From positions 34,530 through 71,994 of the forward strand of contig PLZV01000020.1 of the NCBI GenBank assembly GCA_003152315.1: DNA of 37,465 bases, read 5' to 3'. How positions within the stretch are numbered: position 1 is the stretch's first letter; every line of letters starts with the position of its first letter. The DNA is from Verrucomicrobiota bacterium (lineage in GTDB: Bacteria > Verrucomicrobiota > Verrucomicrobiia > Palsa-1439). Both the position numbers and the translations under genes were made by a program. Positions 23,626 through 33,088 of this stretch are shown here, piece by piece. The notes below the pieces were generated by a model that had not been told where the DNA came from, did not search any database, and saw only the letters and a program-made list of their open reading frames with translations.

Positions 23626-26148
23626 TCAGTACAAGATCACGTGGTCCACGCGCAGCTTCCGAATCTTCTGTTCCAATAAGGTTTTCATGTCGGGACACAG
23701 ATCCGCAAGTCTTTGATAGAGAATAATCGCATCGCGCCACTGTTCGCGGCGCTCTTTGATCGTACCGGCGGCATACCCGGCCTTGCACATCCAGAAACGT
23801 TCCGGGGGCGTGTTCGGATCCGGGACGGCGGCTTGTTCGTACACCGGCTTGCTGTACCACTCGAACGCTTCGTCAAGCTTGTTCGCCTTTTCGTACGAGA
23901 GACCAATCCCGTAATAGAGCTGGTCACGCAAGGCGGGATCCCCTTCCCGCGCGGCATCCAACGCCTTGCGATAACTCGTAATCGCGTCCTCAAAACGACC
24001 CAGAGTGAACTGCATATCGCCTTTGCGGCCGATCGCTTCCGGTGCCAGATAGCAATCGGGAAAATCCTTCGTGAGCGAATCGAACACGAGCAATGCATCG
24101 CCAAATTGGTTCTTTTCGCTTAAGGCGTCCCCTTCCCCAAAGCGCGCATCGCAGCGCCATCCCGAGTCGGGGAAATTCTTCAAGAGTGCTTCGTAAAGCT
24201 CGATGGCCGGCGTGTAATCCTGCCGCAGGTAAGCCGCGCGCGCGGCCATGTACTGGGCGGTGTCCGCCAGCTTGCTGGTCGCATGATTCTTCACAAGCAA
24301 CTGAAACTGCTCCTGGGCTTTGATGTAATCCTTCTGCTTCAGGTAGTAGTCGGCAATCCAAAACCGCGCGTCGGGAGCGAGTAACGACTCGGGAAACTTT
24401 TTCACAAACTCGCCAAAATCGGCGAGCGTCTTGTCGGCCTGCCCTTTCTGTGCGTAACACCAGCCGCGATTGTAAAACGCGCGCTGGCCAAGTTCCGTAT
24501 TCGGCGCGGTGGCCATCAGCTTCTCGAACTCCGCCGCCGCCTCGTCGTACTTGCCCTCGCGATAGAACGATTCGCCGATGGCGAGGCTGGCTTTCGTGGC
24601 CCATTCGTTCTGCGAATACTTCTTCTCCACCGCTGCGTAAGCCACGCGCGCATCTGCTTCCTTCCCCGTCCCGCTCAGAATGACGCCGATGTTGAACTGC
24701 GATTCCGCCGCGTGCTCGCTCTGCGAGTACTGCTGGACGAGCGACTCGAACACGTGTACCGCCGCTTCGGCGTTATGCGTGCGCTGATATGCCTGGCCGA
24801 GTTGGAACATGGCGAGGTCGATCAGCTTCGTGTCGGGATACGTGCTGATGAGCCGCTGATAATCGGTGATGGCGTCCACAAACTGGCCGAGCGCGAACTC
24901 GGCGTCGCCCACCTTGAAGAGCGCTTCCGCCGCCACGGTGGGATCTTTCGCGAGAGTCGCAGCCTGGCGAAAATACGGGAGAGCCTCGGCGATCTTGTTG
25001 AGCTTCCACGCGCACCAGCCCGCGCTGAAGTTCGCCTTGGCCAGCAGCGCGCTCTGCGGATACTTCTCGATCAGGTTCACATACTCGGGCAGCGCATTTG
25101 TGAAATCGTTGCTAACGAAAAACAGGTCGCCGATGGTCATCTGGATCTCGTCGGCGAGCGGGTCACTCGGAGTTGACTGCAAATAGCCCTTCAACTTCCC
25201 CACGCCCTCGGCCAACTTGCCACTGCGGACATACGCTTCGCCCAGCTTGAGCATCGCCTCGCGCTTCAAGGGCGGCTCCTGCGCGAGCGCGAGCGCCTGC
25301 GCAAAGGCCTCCGCCGCATTGTCGAATTTCTCCTCTCGCCAATAGGCCCAGCCCTGGCCGCGCCACGCCTCCGCAGCCAGTTGGCCGGTGACGGGTTTGT
25401 TTGGACTGGATTTGTAGGCGTCGATCACTACCGCGTACCGCTTCACCGCCTCGTCGAACTTGCTACGGCCCAGGAGCGAATCACCCAGCCAAATACTGGC
25501 GCGGAACGCAACACGCGTGTTGGGATATTTGGCAACGACGTTGCCGAGGACAATGTCAGCTTGTTCAAATTTCTGAATGGCCAGAAGCGTCTGGCCGCGG
25601 AGGAGTTCCGCCTCTTGCGCCAAATCCGCCTTCGGACCGAGCTTGTCGAGCTGATCCAGCGCCTCCATCGCGGTGCCGAACCGGCCCAGCTTGAACCGCG
25701 CAAACGCAAGCCCGTACAGCGCTTGTGGTCGATACGCACTGTGCGGGTATTTCTCGATGACCTCCGCGTAGCGCTGCTCCGCCTCGCCGTATCGTTCACC
25801 GTGCACCAGCGCTTCCGCAAGCCAGAACCGAAAACTGTCCGGTCGCTTTTCGGTCGGCCATTTTGCCAGTGCTTCCTGCAGCGTCTTCGCCGCGTCCGAC
25901 CACTTGCCCTGATTCAATTGCGCCTGCGCCAAATCGAGCACGACCTCATCCGCGCGCTCCGAGTCAGGGAATTGCTTCAGATACTCCGCAAACTGCCGCT
26001 CAGCGAGATCGTTCAGCCCGTCTTTAAATGCCGCCTCCGCGACGCGGTAAAGTCTGTTCTCATCCGGTGTCGCCGCCGCGACACGGTTCACCGCGCCGCC
26101 AACAAACAACAACGCCACTATAAGCCGCAGTCTTTTCATCCACCCCAT
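23626..26148 (-). CDS. Large periplasmic tetratricopeptide-repeat protein
   Basis: The 840-aa protein has a signal peptide (about 1-26, RLIVALLFVGGAVNRVAAA) followed by some twenty TPR-like helix pairs along its whole length. Recurrent elements are A-x-F-x-L/Y-G-x-A-Y and YP-S. This repeat style is like YbgF/BamD/CpoB proteins, which hold envelope complexes. ATG 26148 is chosen because it overlaps the upstream stop as TGATG; TTG 26157 and ATG 26139 are alternatives. Linkage to exbB-exbD-tonB suggests a scaffold for an energised outer-membrane system, which is inference. No enzymatic motif is seen. Confidence 0.88.
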   Translation of the reverse strand: MGWMKRLRLIVALLFVGGAVNRVAAATPDENRLYRVAEAAFKDGLNDLAERQFAEYLKQFPDSERADEVVLDLAQAQLNQGKWSDAAKTLQEALAKWPTEKRPDSFRFWLAEALVHGERYGEAEQRYAEVIEKYPHSAYRPQALYGLAFARFKLGRFGTAMEALDQLDKLGPKADLAQEAELLRGQTLLAIQKFEQADIVLGNVVAKYPNTRVAFRASIWLGDSLLGRSKFDEAVKRYAVVIDAYKSSPNKPVTGQLAAEAWRGQGWAYWREEKFDNAAEAFAQALALAQEPPLKREAMLKLGEAYVRSGKLAEGVGKLKGYLQSTPSDPLADEIQMTIGDLFFVSNDFTNALPEYVNLIEKYPQSALLAKANFSAGWCAWKLNKIAEALPYFRQAATLAKDPTVAAEALFKVGDAEFALGQFVDAITDYQRLISTYPDTKLIDLAMFQLGQAYQRTHNAEAAVHVFESLVQQYSQSEHAAESQFNIGVILSGTGKEADARVAYAAVEKKYSQNEWATKASLAIGESFYREGKYDEAAAEFEKLMATAPNTELGQRAFYNRGWCYAQKGQADKTLADFGEFVKKFPESLLAPDARFWIADYYLKQKDYIKAQEQFQLLVKNHATSKLADTAQYMAARAAYLRQDYTPAIELYEALLKNFPDSGWRCDARFGEGDALSEKNQFGDALLVFDSLTKDFPDCYLAPEAIGRKGDMQFTLGRFEDAITSYRKALDAAREGDPALRDQLYYGIGLSYEKANKLDEAFEWYSKPVYEQAAVPDPNTPPERFWMCKAGYAAGTIKERREQWRDAIILYQRLADLCPDMKTLLEQKIRKLRVDHVILY

Positions 26149-26738
26149 CAGACGCAATTATTGGCAGATTGTTCACCGCGCGGCAAGGTTTGACTCTTTT
26201 TACATTTAAGGTAACCGAGCGCCGCAATCAAACCCACAAGAGCACCGAGATAACCCGCATTGTGAATGTAGGCCACGTTGACAAACGCCGGCAAATCGCG
26301 CACTCCGTTCATGACAGCATAATCCTGCCATCCGCTAAAATCAGGATTGGAACGGCGATAGTATCCGAGCTCGCCCCCAATAATCCCTGCGACCATTGCA
26401 CTCCCAAAAATGATGCCAAATCCAGCTAGAGTATATTGAAACGCCTGCCTTATTGGCCACTTGGGAACAGAAAGCCTGGCAAGAAACCAAGCGGCAAAGA
26501 ATCCCACCCACCACGTGGCCAGGAAACCGACCTCTCCAACAAACACTCGTCTCGGGAATCCGAAATTGGCGTAATGGAACTGCGCGAATTTCAACTTGGT
26601 AAAGTACTCCGGCGAAATAGTGTACGTAATCTGATCGTGGAGCATGCCGTACAGTCCAGCCACCAAAGCTCCAATAACGGCGAAGCCAAACATCACAGGT
26701 AAACTCCGCAGGGCGATCTTGGGGTAGAGTATATTCAC
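26148..26738 (-). CDS. Conserved membrane protein of unknown function
   Basis: The 196-aa product has four predicted membrane helices (about 13-32, 70-90, 102-122 and 160-180). An aromatic, charged loop containing HDQITYTISPEYFTKLKFAQ lies between the first two. I recall this type of protein from several phyla but know no function for it. It starts 19 bases after the uvrA stop and its TGA overlaps the TPR gene's ATG by one base, so it belongs to the same leftward transcript. Confidence 0.75.
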   Translation of the reverse strand: MNILYPKIALRSLPVMFGFAVIGALVAGLYGMLHDQITYTISPEYFTKLKFAQFHYANFGFPRRVFVGEVGFLATWWVGFFAAWFLARLSVPKWPIRQAFQYTLAGFGIIFGSAMVAGIIGGELGYYRRSNPDFSGWQDYAVMNGVRDLPAFVNVAYIHNAGYLGALVGLIAALGYLKCKKSQTLPRGEQSANNCV

Positions 26739-26757
26739 GTTACGTCCAAACTCGGCC

Positions 26758-29625
26758 TCAGTTTTCCGCCACCTCCCTCGCCAGGACGTGTTTCAGAAAC
26801 TGGCCGGTGTACGACTTCTTATTCTGGGCAACCTCTTCGGGCGGGCCTTCGGCGATGATCCGACCGCCGGCGTCGCCGCCTTCGGGGCCAAGGTCGATAA
26901 CCCAATCCGCGGACTTGATGACGTCGAGGTTGTGTTCGATGACAAGCACCGTGTTGCCGGCGTCGCGGAGCTTGTTGAGCACTTCCAGCAGCTTGGCGAT
27001 GTCGGCGAAATGCAGGCCAGTGGTCGGTTCATCCAGGATATACAGCGTCCGTCCCGTGGCCCGCTTGGCCAATTCAGTGGAGAGCTTTACGCGCTGGGCT
27101 TCACCGCCGCTCAGCGTGGTGGCTTGCTGGCCGATCTTGAGATAGCCGAGCCCGACTTCCTGCAGCGTCTGGAGAATGTCACGAATCTTCGGCACCGGCC
27201 GAAAGAAGACCTCCGCTTCGTCCACGGTCATGTCGAGGACATCGGCAATGTTCCGTCCCTTGTAGGTGATCTCCAGCGTCTCGCGGCTGTAACGTTTGCC
27301 GCCGCACTGTTCACAAGTCACATACACGTCCGGTAGAAAATGCATTTCGATCTTGATGATCCCATCCCCCTGACACGCCTCGCAGCGCCCACCTTTGACG
27401 TTGAAGCTGAACCGACCGGGACCGTACCCGCGCACCTTCGCATTCGGCAATTGAGCGAACAACGTGCGGATGTGGTTGAACGAGCCCGTGTAGGTCGCGG
27501 GATTCGACCGCGGCGTGCGACCGATGGGCGATTGATCAATGACGATCACCTTGTCGAGTTCTTCCAGGCCCAGGATCGCTTCGTGCGCGCCGGGCCGGTC
27601 CTTCGCTCGATAGAATTTTCGGAAAAGCGCCTTGCGCAAGATGTCGTCCACCAGCGTGCTCTTACCCGACCCGCTCACCCCGGTTACGCACGTAAGCAAA
27701 CCCAGCGGGAATCGCGCATCGATTTTCTTGAGGTTGTTTTCATTCGCGCCCTTCACAATGAGCCAGCCCTTTTTCGGAGCGTGGCGCGTTTTCGGTATGG
27801 GAATCTGCAATTCACCGCGGAGATACCGCCCCGTTAGCGATTTCGGGCTGTCGAGAATCGTCTGGATTGGACCGGCCGCGACCAGATAGCCACCGTGCAA
27901 TCCTGCGCCGGGACCAAGATCGACGATGTAGTCCGCCGCGCGAATCGTGTCCTCGTCGTGTTCGACGACAATCACAGTGTTGCCGAGATCGCGCAACCCC
28001 TTGAGTGTCTCCAGCAGGCGATGATTGTCGCGCTGGTGCAAGCCGATGCTCGGTTCGTCGAGCACGTACAACACACCGACGAGGCCAGCGCCCACTTGCG
28101 TCGCCAACCGAATCCGTTGCGCTTCGCCGCCTGAAAGCGTGTCGCTCTGGCGGTCGAGCGTGAGATACGCCAGGCCGACGTTCTTGAGAAAGGTCAGCCG
28201 CGCGCGCACTTCCTTGACGATCTCACCAGCCACCTGCTCTTCAAATTCCGTTAGCGCCAACCCCGCCAGGAAATCGAGCGCGTCCTCGATGCTCAGGCGT
28301 GTGAAGTCGATGATGGATTTGTCACCGACCGTGACCGCCAGGCTTTCGGGCCGCAACCGCGCGCCCTTGCAATCGGGACACTGCATCGCGACCATGAAAT
28401 GCTGCAGGCGCACCTTCGTGAACTCGCTGTCCGTCTCCTCGTAGAGCCGTTCCAAGTTCGGGATGACACCCTCGAAGACCTTGCTCATCTTGCGCCACGC
28501 GCCCTTGCGCCAATGGGTAAATTCAATCTCCGTGTCGCCGGAGCCATGCAACAATTCCTTCTGCACCTTCTCCGGTAAATCCTTGAACGGCTGTTCGAGA
28601 TCGATGCTGTAATGCTTGGAGAGACCACGCAGCAGCATCTTGTAATAGATCATCAACCGCCGTCCGCCGCGACGCCACGCCGCGATGGCACCATTCGCGA
28701 CCGATTTGGTGCGGTCGGGAACGATCAGGTCGGGATCGAAGAACAGTTTCGTGCCAAGGCCGTGGCAGGTTTTGCACGCGCCGTCCGGCGAATTGAACGA
28801 GAAATGCCGCGGCGTGAACTCACCGTAGCTGATGCCGCATTCGGGACAGGCGTTCTGGCTGCTAAAGAGGCGTTCGGACCACGGCACGGTCACGGGCGTC
28901 GTGGCGGTGCGGTAGAGTACCTGCAACAAGCCCGTGCCCCACTTCAGCGTGGTCTCGACGGAATCTGCGAGACGCGCCCGTGTTTTCACGGAGGCTATCA
29001 GCCGGTCCACGACCAGCTCGATACTGTGATTGCGCCGCTTGTCGAGTTTAACGGCTTCCGTGACGTCAAGAATGGCGCCATCGACACGCGCGCGCACGAA
29101 CCCCTCGCGCTTGATGCGGGCGAACACGTCGCGAAACTCACCTTTGCGACTGCGCACCAGCGGCGCCAGGAGCATGAGTTGCGCCCCCTCGCCCAAATTG
29201 AGAATCTGCTCGACGATCTGGCTGGTGGTCTGCGTCGTGATCGGGCGCCCGCAACGGTAGCAATGCGGCTTGCCGATGTTCGCAAAGAACAGGCGCAAGT
29301 ACTCGTAAATCTCCGTCGTCGTGGCGATGGTCGAGCGCGGATTGTTGCCGCCAAATCGCTGTTCAATGGCGATGGCCGGTGACAACCCTTCGATGTAATC
29401 GACGTCCGGTTTCTGGAGTTGCTCGAGAAAATTCCGGGCATAGGCCGAGAGGCTTTCCACGTACTTGCGCTGCCCTTCTGCGTAAATCGTGTCAAAAGCG
29501 AGACTGGACTTGCCCGAGCCACTCAACCCTGTGACAACGATTAACTTCTCACGGGGGAGAGTCAGGTGTATATTCTTGAGGTTGTGCTCGCGTGCACCAG
29601 CTATAATGATAGAGTCTTTGGACAT
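26758..29625 (-). CDS. uvrA: Excinuclease ABC subunit A
   Basis: The 955-aa protein has the duplicated UvrA ATPase: N-terminal Walker [11 protein letters not shown]-terminal GVSGSGKST, and two LSGGEAQR signatures. Three Cys clusters bind zinc: CYRCG, CPECG/CKTCHG with CPDCKGARL, and CEACQGDG with CEQCGGKRY. It finds bulky lesions in nucleotide-excision repair and loads UvrB. ATG 29625 gives the normal N-terminus ([20 protein letters not shown]). The open frame continues upstream to 30840 but that part is antisense to the kinase gene. No good Shine-Dalgarno is seen. Confidence 0.97.
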   Translation of the reverse strand: MSKDSIIIAGAREHNLKNIHLTLPREKLIVVTGLSGSGKSSLAFDTIYAEGQRKYVESLSAYARNFLEQLQKPDVDYIEGLSPAIAIEQRFGGNNPRSTIATTTEIYEYLRLFFANIGKPHCYRCGRPITTQTTSQIVEQILNLGEGAQLMLLAPLVRSRKGEFRDVFARIKREGFVRARVDGAILDVTEAVKLDKRRNHSIELVVDRLIASVKTRARLADSVETTLKWGTGLLQVLYRTATTPVTVPWSERLFSSQNACPECGISYGEFTPRHFSFNSPDGACKTCHGLGTKLFFDPDLIVPDRTKSVANGAIAAWRRGGRRLMIYYKMLLRGLSKHYSIDLEQPFKDLPEKVQKELLHGSGDTEIEFTHWRKGAWRKMSKVFEGVIPNLERLYEETDSEFTKVRLQHFMVAMQCPDCKGARLRPESLAVTVGDKSIIDFTRLSIEDALDFLAGLALTEFEEQVAGEIVKEVRARLTFLKNVGLAYLTLDRQSDTLSGGEAQRIRLATQVGAGLVGVLYVLDEPSIGLHQRDNHRLLETLKGLRDLGNTVIVVEHDEDTIRAADYIVDLGPGAGLHGGYLVAAGPIQTILDSPKSLTGRYLRGELQIPIPKTRHAPKKGWLIVKGANENNLKKIDARFPLGLLTCVTGVSGSGKSTLVDDILRKALFRKFYRAKDRPGAHEAILGLEELDKVIVIDQSPIGRTPRSNPATYTGSFNHIRTLFAQLPNAKVRGYGPGRFSFNVKGGRCEACQGDGIIKIEMHFLPDVYVTCEQCGGKRYSRETLEITYKGRNIADVLDMTVDEAEVFFRPVPKIRDILQTLQEVGLGYLKIGQQATTLSGGEAQRVKLSTELAKRATGRTLYILDEPTTGLHFADIAKLLEVLNKLRDAGNTVLVIEHNLDVIKSADWVIDLGPEGGDAGGRIIAEGPPEEVAQNKKSYTGQFLKHVLAREVAEN

Positions 29626-29664
29626 GGCCAAAACCGCCGAATTCCGAACAATCCCAAAGTTTCT

Positions 29665-29670
29665 ATTATA
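29665..29670 (-). promoter_or_regulatory. -10 element of a uvrA promoter
   Basis: On the minus strand a perfect TATAAT (29670-29665) lies 39 bases before the uvrA ATG. The -35 is poor: AGGACA (29691-29686) with a 15-base spacer. A perfect palindrome TTCCGCGGAA (29699-29708) lies just upstream and could bind a regulator. Confidence 0.5.
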
Positions 29671-29796
29671 GCACTGGAATTTGCTTGTCCTAGCGAAATT
29701 CCGCGGAAATGCGTGGCATATCACCTGCTTAAAAGAAGCTTGCCGTGGCACCAGGCCAGACGAAGCAAACAATGAAACTAGGGGAAAAAGGGAAAT

Positions 29797-30123
29797 ATGG
29801 AAACGACCGCAACAGAATTTGACCAGGGCGTCGCCAAACACAGCGACAAGCAGTTGGAACAATTGCACACCCAGATGGAAGCGCTGTACCAAAACCTGCG
29901 CACCGTCCGTCATGCCATCAACAACAACGTCGCCGTCATCATGGCCATGGCCGAGCTGACCCAGCGCAACCCGGCCCAATGCGCCAAACTCAGCCAGCTC
30001 TGCCTCGAGAAGTCGCCCCAGATCGCCGCCGCCATCGGCGGGTTCACGGAACTCTTTGAAGGCGCTGTCAGCTTGCAGGAAGAACTGGATCGCCCGGTCA
30101 CCAGCAGCACAACCACGACGTAG
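29797..30123 (+). CDS. Small helical protein resembling a histidine-kinase dimerisation helix
   Basis: The 108-aa product has an N-terminal coiled-coil-like helix (about 15-36). It is followed by [20 protein letters not shown] (34-53), which looks like a kinase H-box with H39 and N42-N44, then a second helix (about 60-95). No ATPase domain follows. It could be a phosphotransfer or kinase-binding protein for the hybrid kinase encoded 87 bases downstream. An AAGGGAAAT just before the ATG is a modest ribosome site. Function is inference; the family has no name I know. Confidence 0.7.
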   Translation: METTATEFDQGVAKHSDKQLEQLHTQMEALYQNLRTVRHAINNNVAVIMAMAELTQRNPAQCAKLSQLCLEKSPQIAAAIGGFTELFEGAVSLQEELDRPVTSSTTTT

Positions 30124-30210
30124 TCGCGCGCCGCGGACGACCGCCTTGGTGTCTGCCCTCCCCTGCAGACGCAATCGCGTCCCCGCAACCGCGCGTGGAA
30201 CGGCAGCCCT

Positions 30211-31799
30211 GTGAGTACCGCCAAACGTAAATCGGAAGATGTCACCGGGGAGCAGGTCCGCTCTCTGGAAAACATCAATCGTCTCAAAGCTGAGTTCCTC
30301 GCCAACGTCAGCCACGAACTCCGCACTCCCGTTCACGCCATCATTGGCTATACCGAACTGCTCCTCGACGCCGTTTACGGACAGATGACCGATGAGCAGG
30401 AGGAGTCTGTCCGTTATATCCGCGAGAGTGCCCAGGATCTCCTTAGCCTCGTCAACAATCTCCTCGACCTCGCGCGCATCGAAAGCGGCCGCACGGATCT
30501 GATCCTCGAGTCGTTCGACTTGCGCGGCCTCGTCGGTGAATTGATCGGCCAACTCAAGCCCCTCGCCGACGGCAAGCGCCTGGAACTCAATTCCACCATC
30601 TTGATCGACAACGCCGTCATCCGCACCGACCGCGGCAAGCTCAAACAAATCCTTGTCAACCTCATCGGCAACGCCATCAAATTCACCGAACATGGGAAAG
30701 TCATAATCGCGATTTGTGCGGACCTGAACCCCGTTGCTGGCGCCGCTCCCGGTTCTCCCCGGCTCGCGATCAGCGTGCAGGACACGGGCATCGGAATCTC
30801 CGCCGACAAACTCGACCGGCTTTTCGAGAAATTTTATCAAGTGGACACAGCTCCGCCAACCGTTCCCACGAAGGCACCGGCCTCGGCCTCTACATCACGA
30901 AACAGTTGGTCGAAGTCCTCGCGGGTCGCGTGGAGATCAAGAGTGCACCCGGCAAGGGCACAACCATCACCATCTCCATTCCCCAGAACTTCGAGGAAAT
31001 CGAAGGCATCCAGCGCCTGCGCACTCGTCTCGCCGCCGCCAGCACGACCGCGCCGGACATCACGGGAGACAGCCAACGCCTCGTCCTGGTCGTCAGTGAA
31101 CGCCCCGACATCGCGCGCATCCTCGCTGCCGGCCTCGGCTCGCACGAGTACAATGTCCGCACCGCGCGCGACGGCGAAGAGGCGGTGACGCTGGCCGTCA
31201 AGCTCCACCCGCTCGTGATTCTGCTCGATGCGCACGACTCCTCTTCGGAACTCTGGTCCGTCTTCCAGGAACTGAAGACCAGGCCCGAAACCAAGGACAT
31301 CCCCACCATTTTCCTTTCCAACGATTCGACCCGCGGCGTGGGCACCCCGCTGAGCGTCGCTTCCGCACTCAACCCGCGCGACGTGTTGCGCCGCGTGCGC
31401 GCCGCCACTACCACGGGCAAGAAGAACGTGCTTATCGTGGACGACGAGGAAAGTTTTCGCGACGTGCTCAAGTGCGCCCTCAGCGAAGAAGGGTACCAGC
31501 TTTCGGAGGCCGTCACGGGCAACGAGGCCATCGCAAAACTGCAAACCTCCACACCCGACTTGCTGCTGCTCGATTTGAAACTCCCCGATACCGATGGTTG
31601 GGGGGTCATGCGCTACATTACCCAACAGCCGCGATTGAAAGACATGCAGGTGCTGATCATCTCCGGCATCATGCTCGACGAAGGCCAGTCGGAGGAAATC
31701 CAAACGCATGACTATGCCTTCATCAACAAGGGCGAGTTCAAGGTCAACAACGTCCTCGACAAGGTCGCGGATCTGTTGGAGGTGAACGGCACCCCATGA
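30211..31799 (+). pseudogene. Hybrid sensor histidine kinase with two receiver domains, frameshifted
   Basis: The N-terminal part reads from GTG 30211. It has H35 in the H-box [10 protein letters not shown]154 in the N-box [20 protein letters not shown] and FEKFYQVD. The frame then runs off into nonsense. The next motif, [12 protein letters not shown], is in another frame starting near 30849, and that frame continues to the stop at 31799 through a degenerate receiver (LVLVVSERPD) and a full receiver (VLIVDDEESF, LLLLDLKLPDTDGW). One extra A near 30846-30848 (GACACAGC to GACAACAGC) would join both into about 529 aa. No sensor domain or membrane helix precedes the kinase core. The stop overlaps the next start as ATGA. 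Confidence 0.8.
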
Positions 31800-32545
31800 A
31801 TCTGTTGCTGATTGAGGACAATCAACATCTGCAGCGGATCTTCTACGAGAAATTCCGTCGCGAAGGCTTCAACGTCACCGTTGCCAACGATGGCCGTCAA
31901 GGTCTCCAATGCGCCGCGGAAATCCGCCCGGATGTGATCCTGCTCGACATCATGATGCCCAACATGGATGGCTTCGAGGTCCTCACCCATCTCCGCGCCG
32001 ATCCCAACCTGAGCAGCATCCCGGCCTTCGTCCTTTCCAACCGCGCCACAAGCAGCGATGTCCAGCACGCGTTGGCCCTCGGTGCACGCCAATTTTTCCC
32101 CAAGGGCATATCCGCTCTCGAGGATATCGCCCGGCAGATTCGCGCCACCTGCGGCTTCAAGAAAGTCCTCGTCTGCACGAACAGCCCCACGCTGGCCGAG
32201 CCCATTGTCAACGCGCTGGCTCATCCGCACCTGCTTTGCGCGGTCGTCACCGTTCTCGCCGAGATCGTCAACGCCGCCAACCGTGACACCCCGGAGCTGA
32301 TCGTCCTCGACGCGCGCGTGCCGAACGCGGTCACCCTGCTCCAGCAACTCAAGACACATCCGGCGGCGAAATCCATCCCCGTCATCGCCGTGGGAAACCC
32401 GGGGCAACCGTTGAACCGCGCCGATGAGTTCATCGACAGCGCCCGACTCGTTTCCGATCTCCGCCCCACCGTCATGAAACGCCTGGGCCTCGAAGAGATC
32501 CCCGCCGCAACACCGAGCAACGCCACCGTCCCCGCCAACGCCTGA
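31796..32545 (+). CDS. Response regulator with two receiver domains
   Basis: The 249-aa protein has a canonical first receiver: acidic pair in LLLIEDNQ, phospho-acceptor in VILLDIMMPNMDGFEV, conserved Ser/Thr in FVLSNRA and Lys in FFPKG. The second receiver (about 122-205) starts VLVCTNSPT, losing the acidic pair, but keeps LIVLDARVP. The C-terminus has no DNA-binding domain. It likely accepts phosphate from the overlapping kinase and acts by protein contact. The ATG (31796-31798) overlaps the kinase TGA. Confidence 0.9.
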   Translation: MNLLLIEDNQHLQRIFYEKFRREGFNVTVANDGRQGLQCAAEIRPDVILLDIMMPNMDGFEVLTHLRADPNLSSIPAFVLSNRATSSDVQHALALGARQFFPKGISALEDIARQIRATCGFKKVLVCTNSPTLAEPIVNALAHPHLLCAVVTVLAEIVNAANRDTPELIVLDARVPNAVTLLQQLKTHPAAKSIPVIAVGNPGQPLNRADEFIDSARLVSDLRPTVMKRLGLEEIPAATPSNATVPANA

Positions 32546-32603
32546 CGCAAGCTGGAATGTGGGAGCAACCTCAGCGTCGCGACTGGTAACCTCGTTTTCG
32601 TCC

Positions 32604-32719
32604 AAACGAACCCGAATTAAAAAATCGCATCGTCAGTCACAACCCAATAATGCCGTGTAAGTTACAAATGAGAATACTCGGGTGCAATTCGGGTTCGTTT
32701 CGCAGAAACACATGTTTTT
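32604..32719 (+). repeat. Dispersed paired-arm repeat, copy 2
   Basis: AAACGAACCCGAATT (32604-32618) and AATTCGGGTTCGTTT (32686-32700) are a perfect 15-base inverted pair, 97 bases end to end. The right arm runs into CGCAGAAACACATGTTTTT (32701-32719), identical to copy 1 at 17931-17949. Copy 1 has the same arrangement at 99 bases but with only 9 paired bases. TTGTCAAAGAAC (32825-32836) and ACTATAC (32845-32851) recur downstream as in copy 1. Confidence 0.75.
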
Positions 32720-32760
32720 GCGTCCCCTCTCTCCCTCCGCAGCTTCAGCCAGGATTGTAG

Positions 32761-32791
32761 GGCGCGATGCCTGTCGTATAGGTATCGCGCC
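32761..32791. repeat. Strong stem-loop in the repeat island
   Basis: GGCGCGAT (32761-32768) pairs with ATCGCGCC (32784-32791), then a G-T wobble and CCT/AGG close a 7-base loop. It is not followed by a T-run, so it is not a plain terminator. In repeat copy 1 a weaker hairpin (CTTCG/CGAAG, about 17989-18007) sits in the same place between the core and TTGTCAAAGAAC. Confidence 0.55.
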
Positions 32792-32890
32792 GCGCCAAAG
32801 CGGTCTCGCAAAGGCGGGTGCCCATTGTCAAAGAACGTGCCCACACTATACAACTATCGGAATTCGATGTCAAGCAACGCCGTATAGTGG

Positions 32891-32909
32891 GGTGGGCGTC
32901 CCGCCCGCC
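32891..32909. repeat. Short GC palindromic repeat
   Basis: GGTGGGCG (32891-32898) and CGCCCGCC (32902-32909) pair around TCC. I recall this motif as a dispersed hairpin of PVC-group genomes, often mistranslated as GRDAHPT or VGWASRPP. Only this copy is in the window. Confidence 0.45.
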
Positions 32910-32940
32910 GCCATTCCCTCCACCACTCAATTCCCCCACT

Positions 32941-32962
32941 TTGTCACCCCGAGCTTGTCAAG
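32941..32962 (+). repeat. Short dispersed repeat of the TGTCACCCCGAGCTTGTC type
   Basis: TTGTCACCCCGAGCTTGTCA (32941-32960) has the form of a common intergenic repeat in many bacterial genomes, related in style to the one at 7649-7682. Recognition is from memory. Confidence 0.4.
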
Positions 32963-33053
32963 CCGAGTCAGACGAGACGCCGCTGTTGTTTGCGGCAACG
33001 GTCTCTGTCGTGCTCCGGTTGTTTTCTCCGAATCTTTCCGCTCTCCGCTTTCG

Positions 33054-33088
33054 CTCTTTCCTCCTCTTTCCTCCTCTTTCCCTCCCCT
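33054..33088. repeat. 35-base pure pyrimidine tract with 10-base tandem units
   Basis: All 35 bases are C or T. The unit CTCCTCTTTC occurs twice in tandem (33061-33080), with a partial copy before it. It abuts the end of the gene remnant at 33087. Such mirror-like pyrimidine tracts can form triplex DNA; no function is shown. Confidence 0.6.

Noticed and set aside
29626-30840. Upstream extension of the uvrA open frame by about 405 codons
   Set aside because: It is antisense to the small H-box protein and the kinase gene, and UvrA's conserved N-terminus starts at 29625.
30840-30860. Programmed ribosomal frameshift in the hybrid kinase
   Set aside because: No slippery heptamer, internal Shine-Dalgarno or downstream stem is evident; a lost base is simpler.
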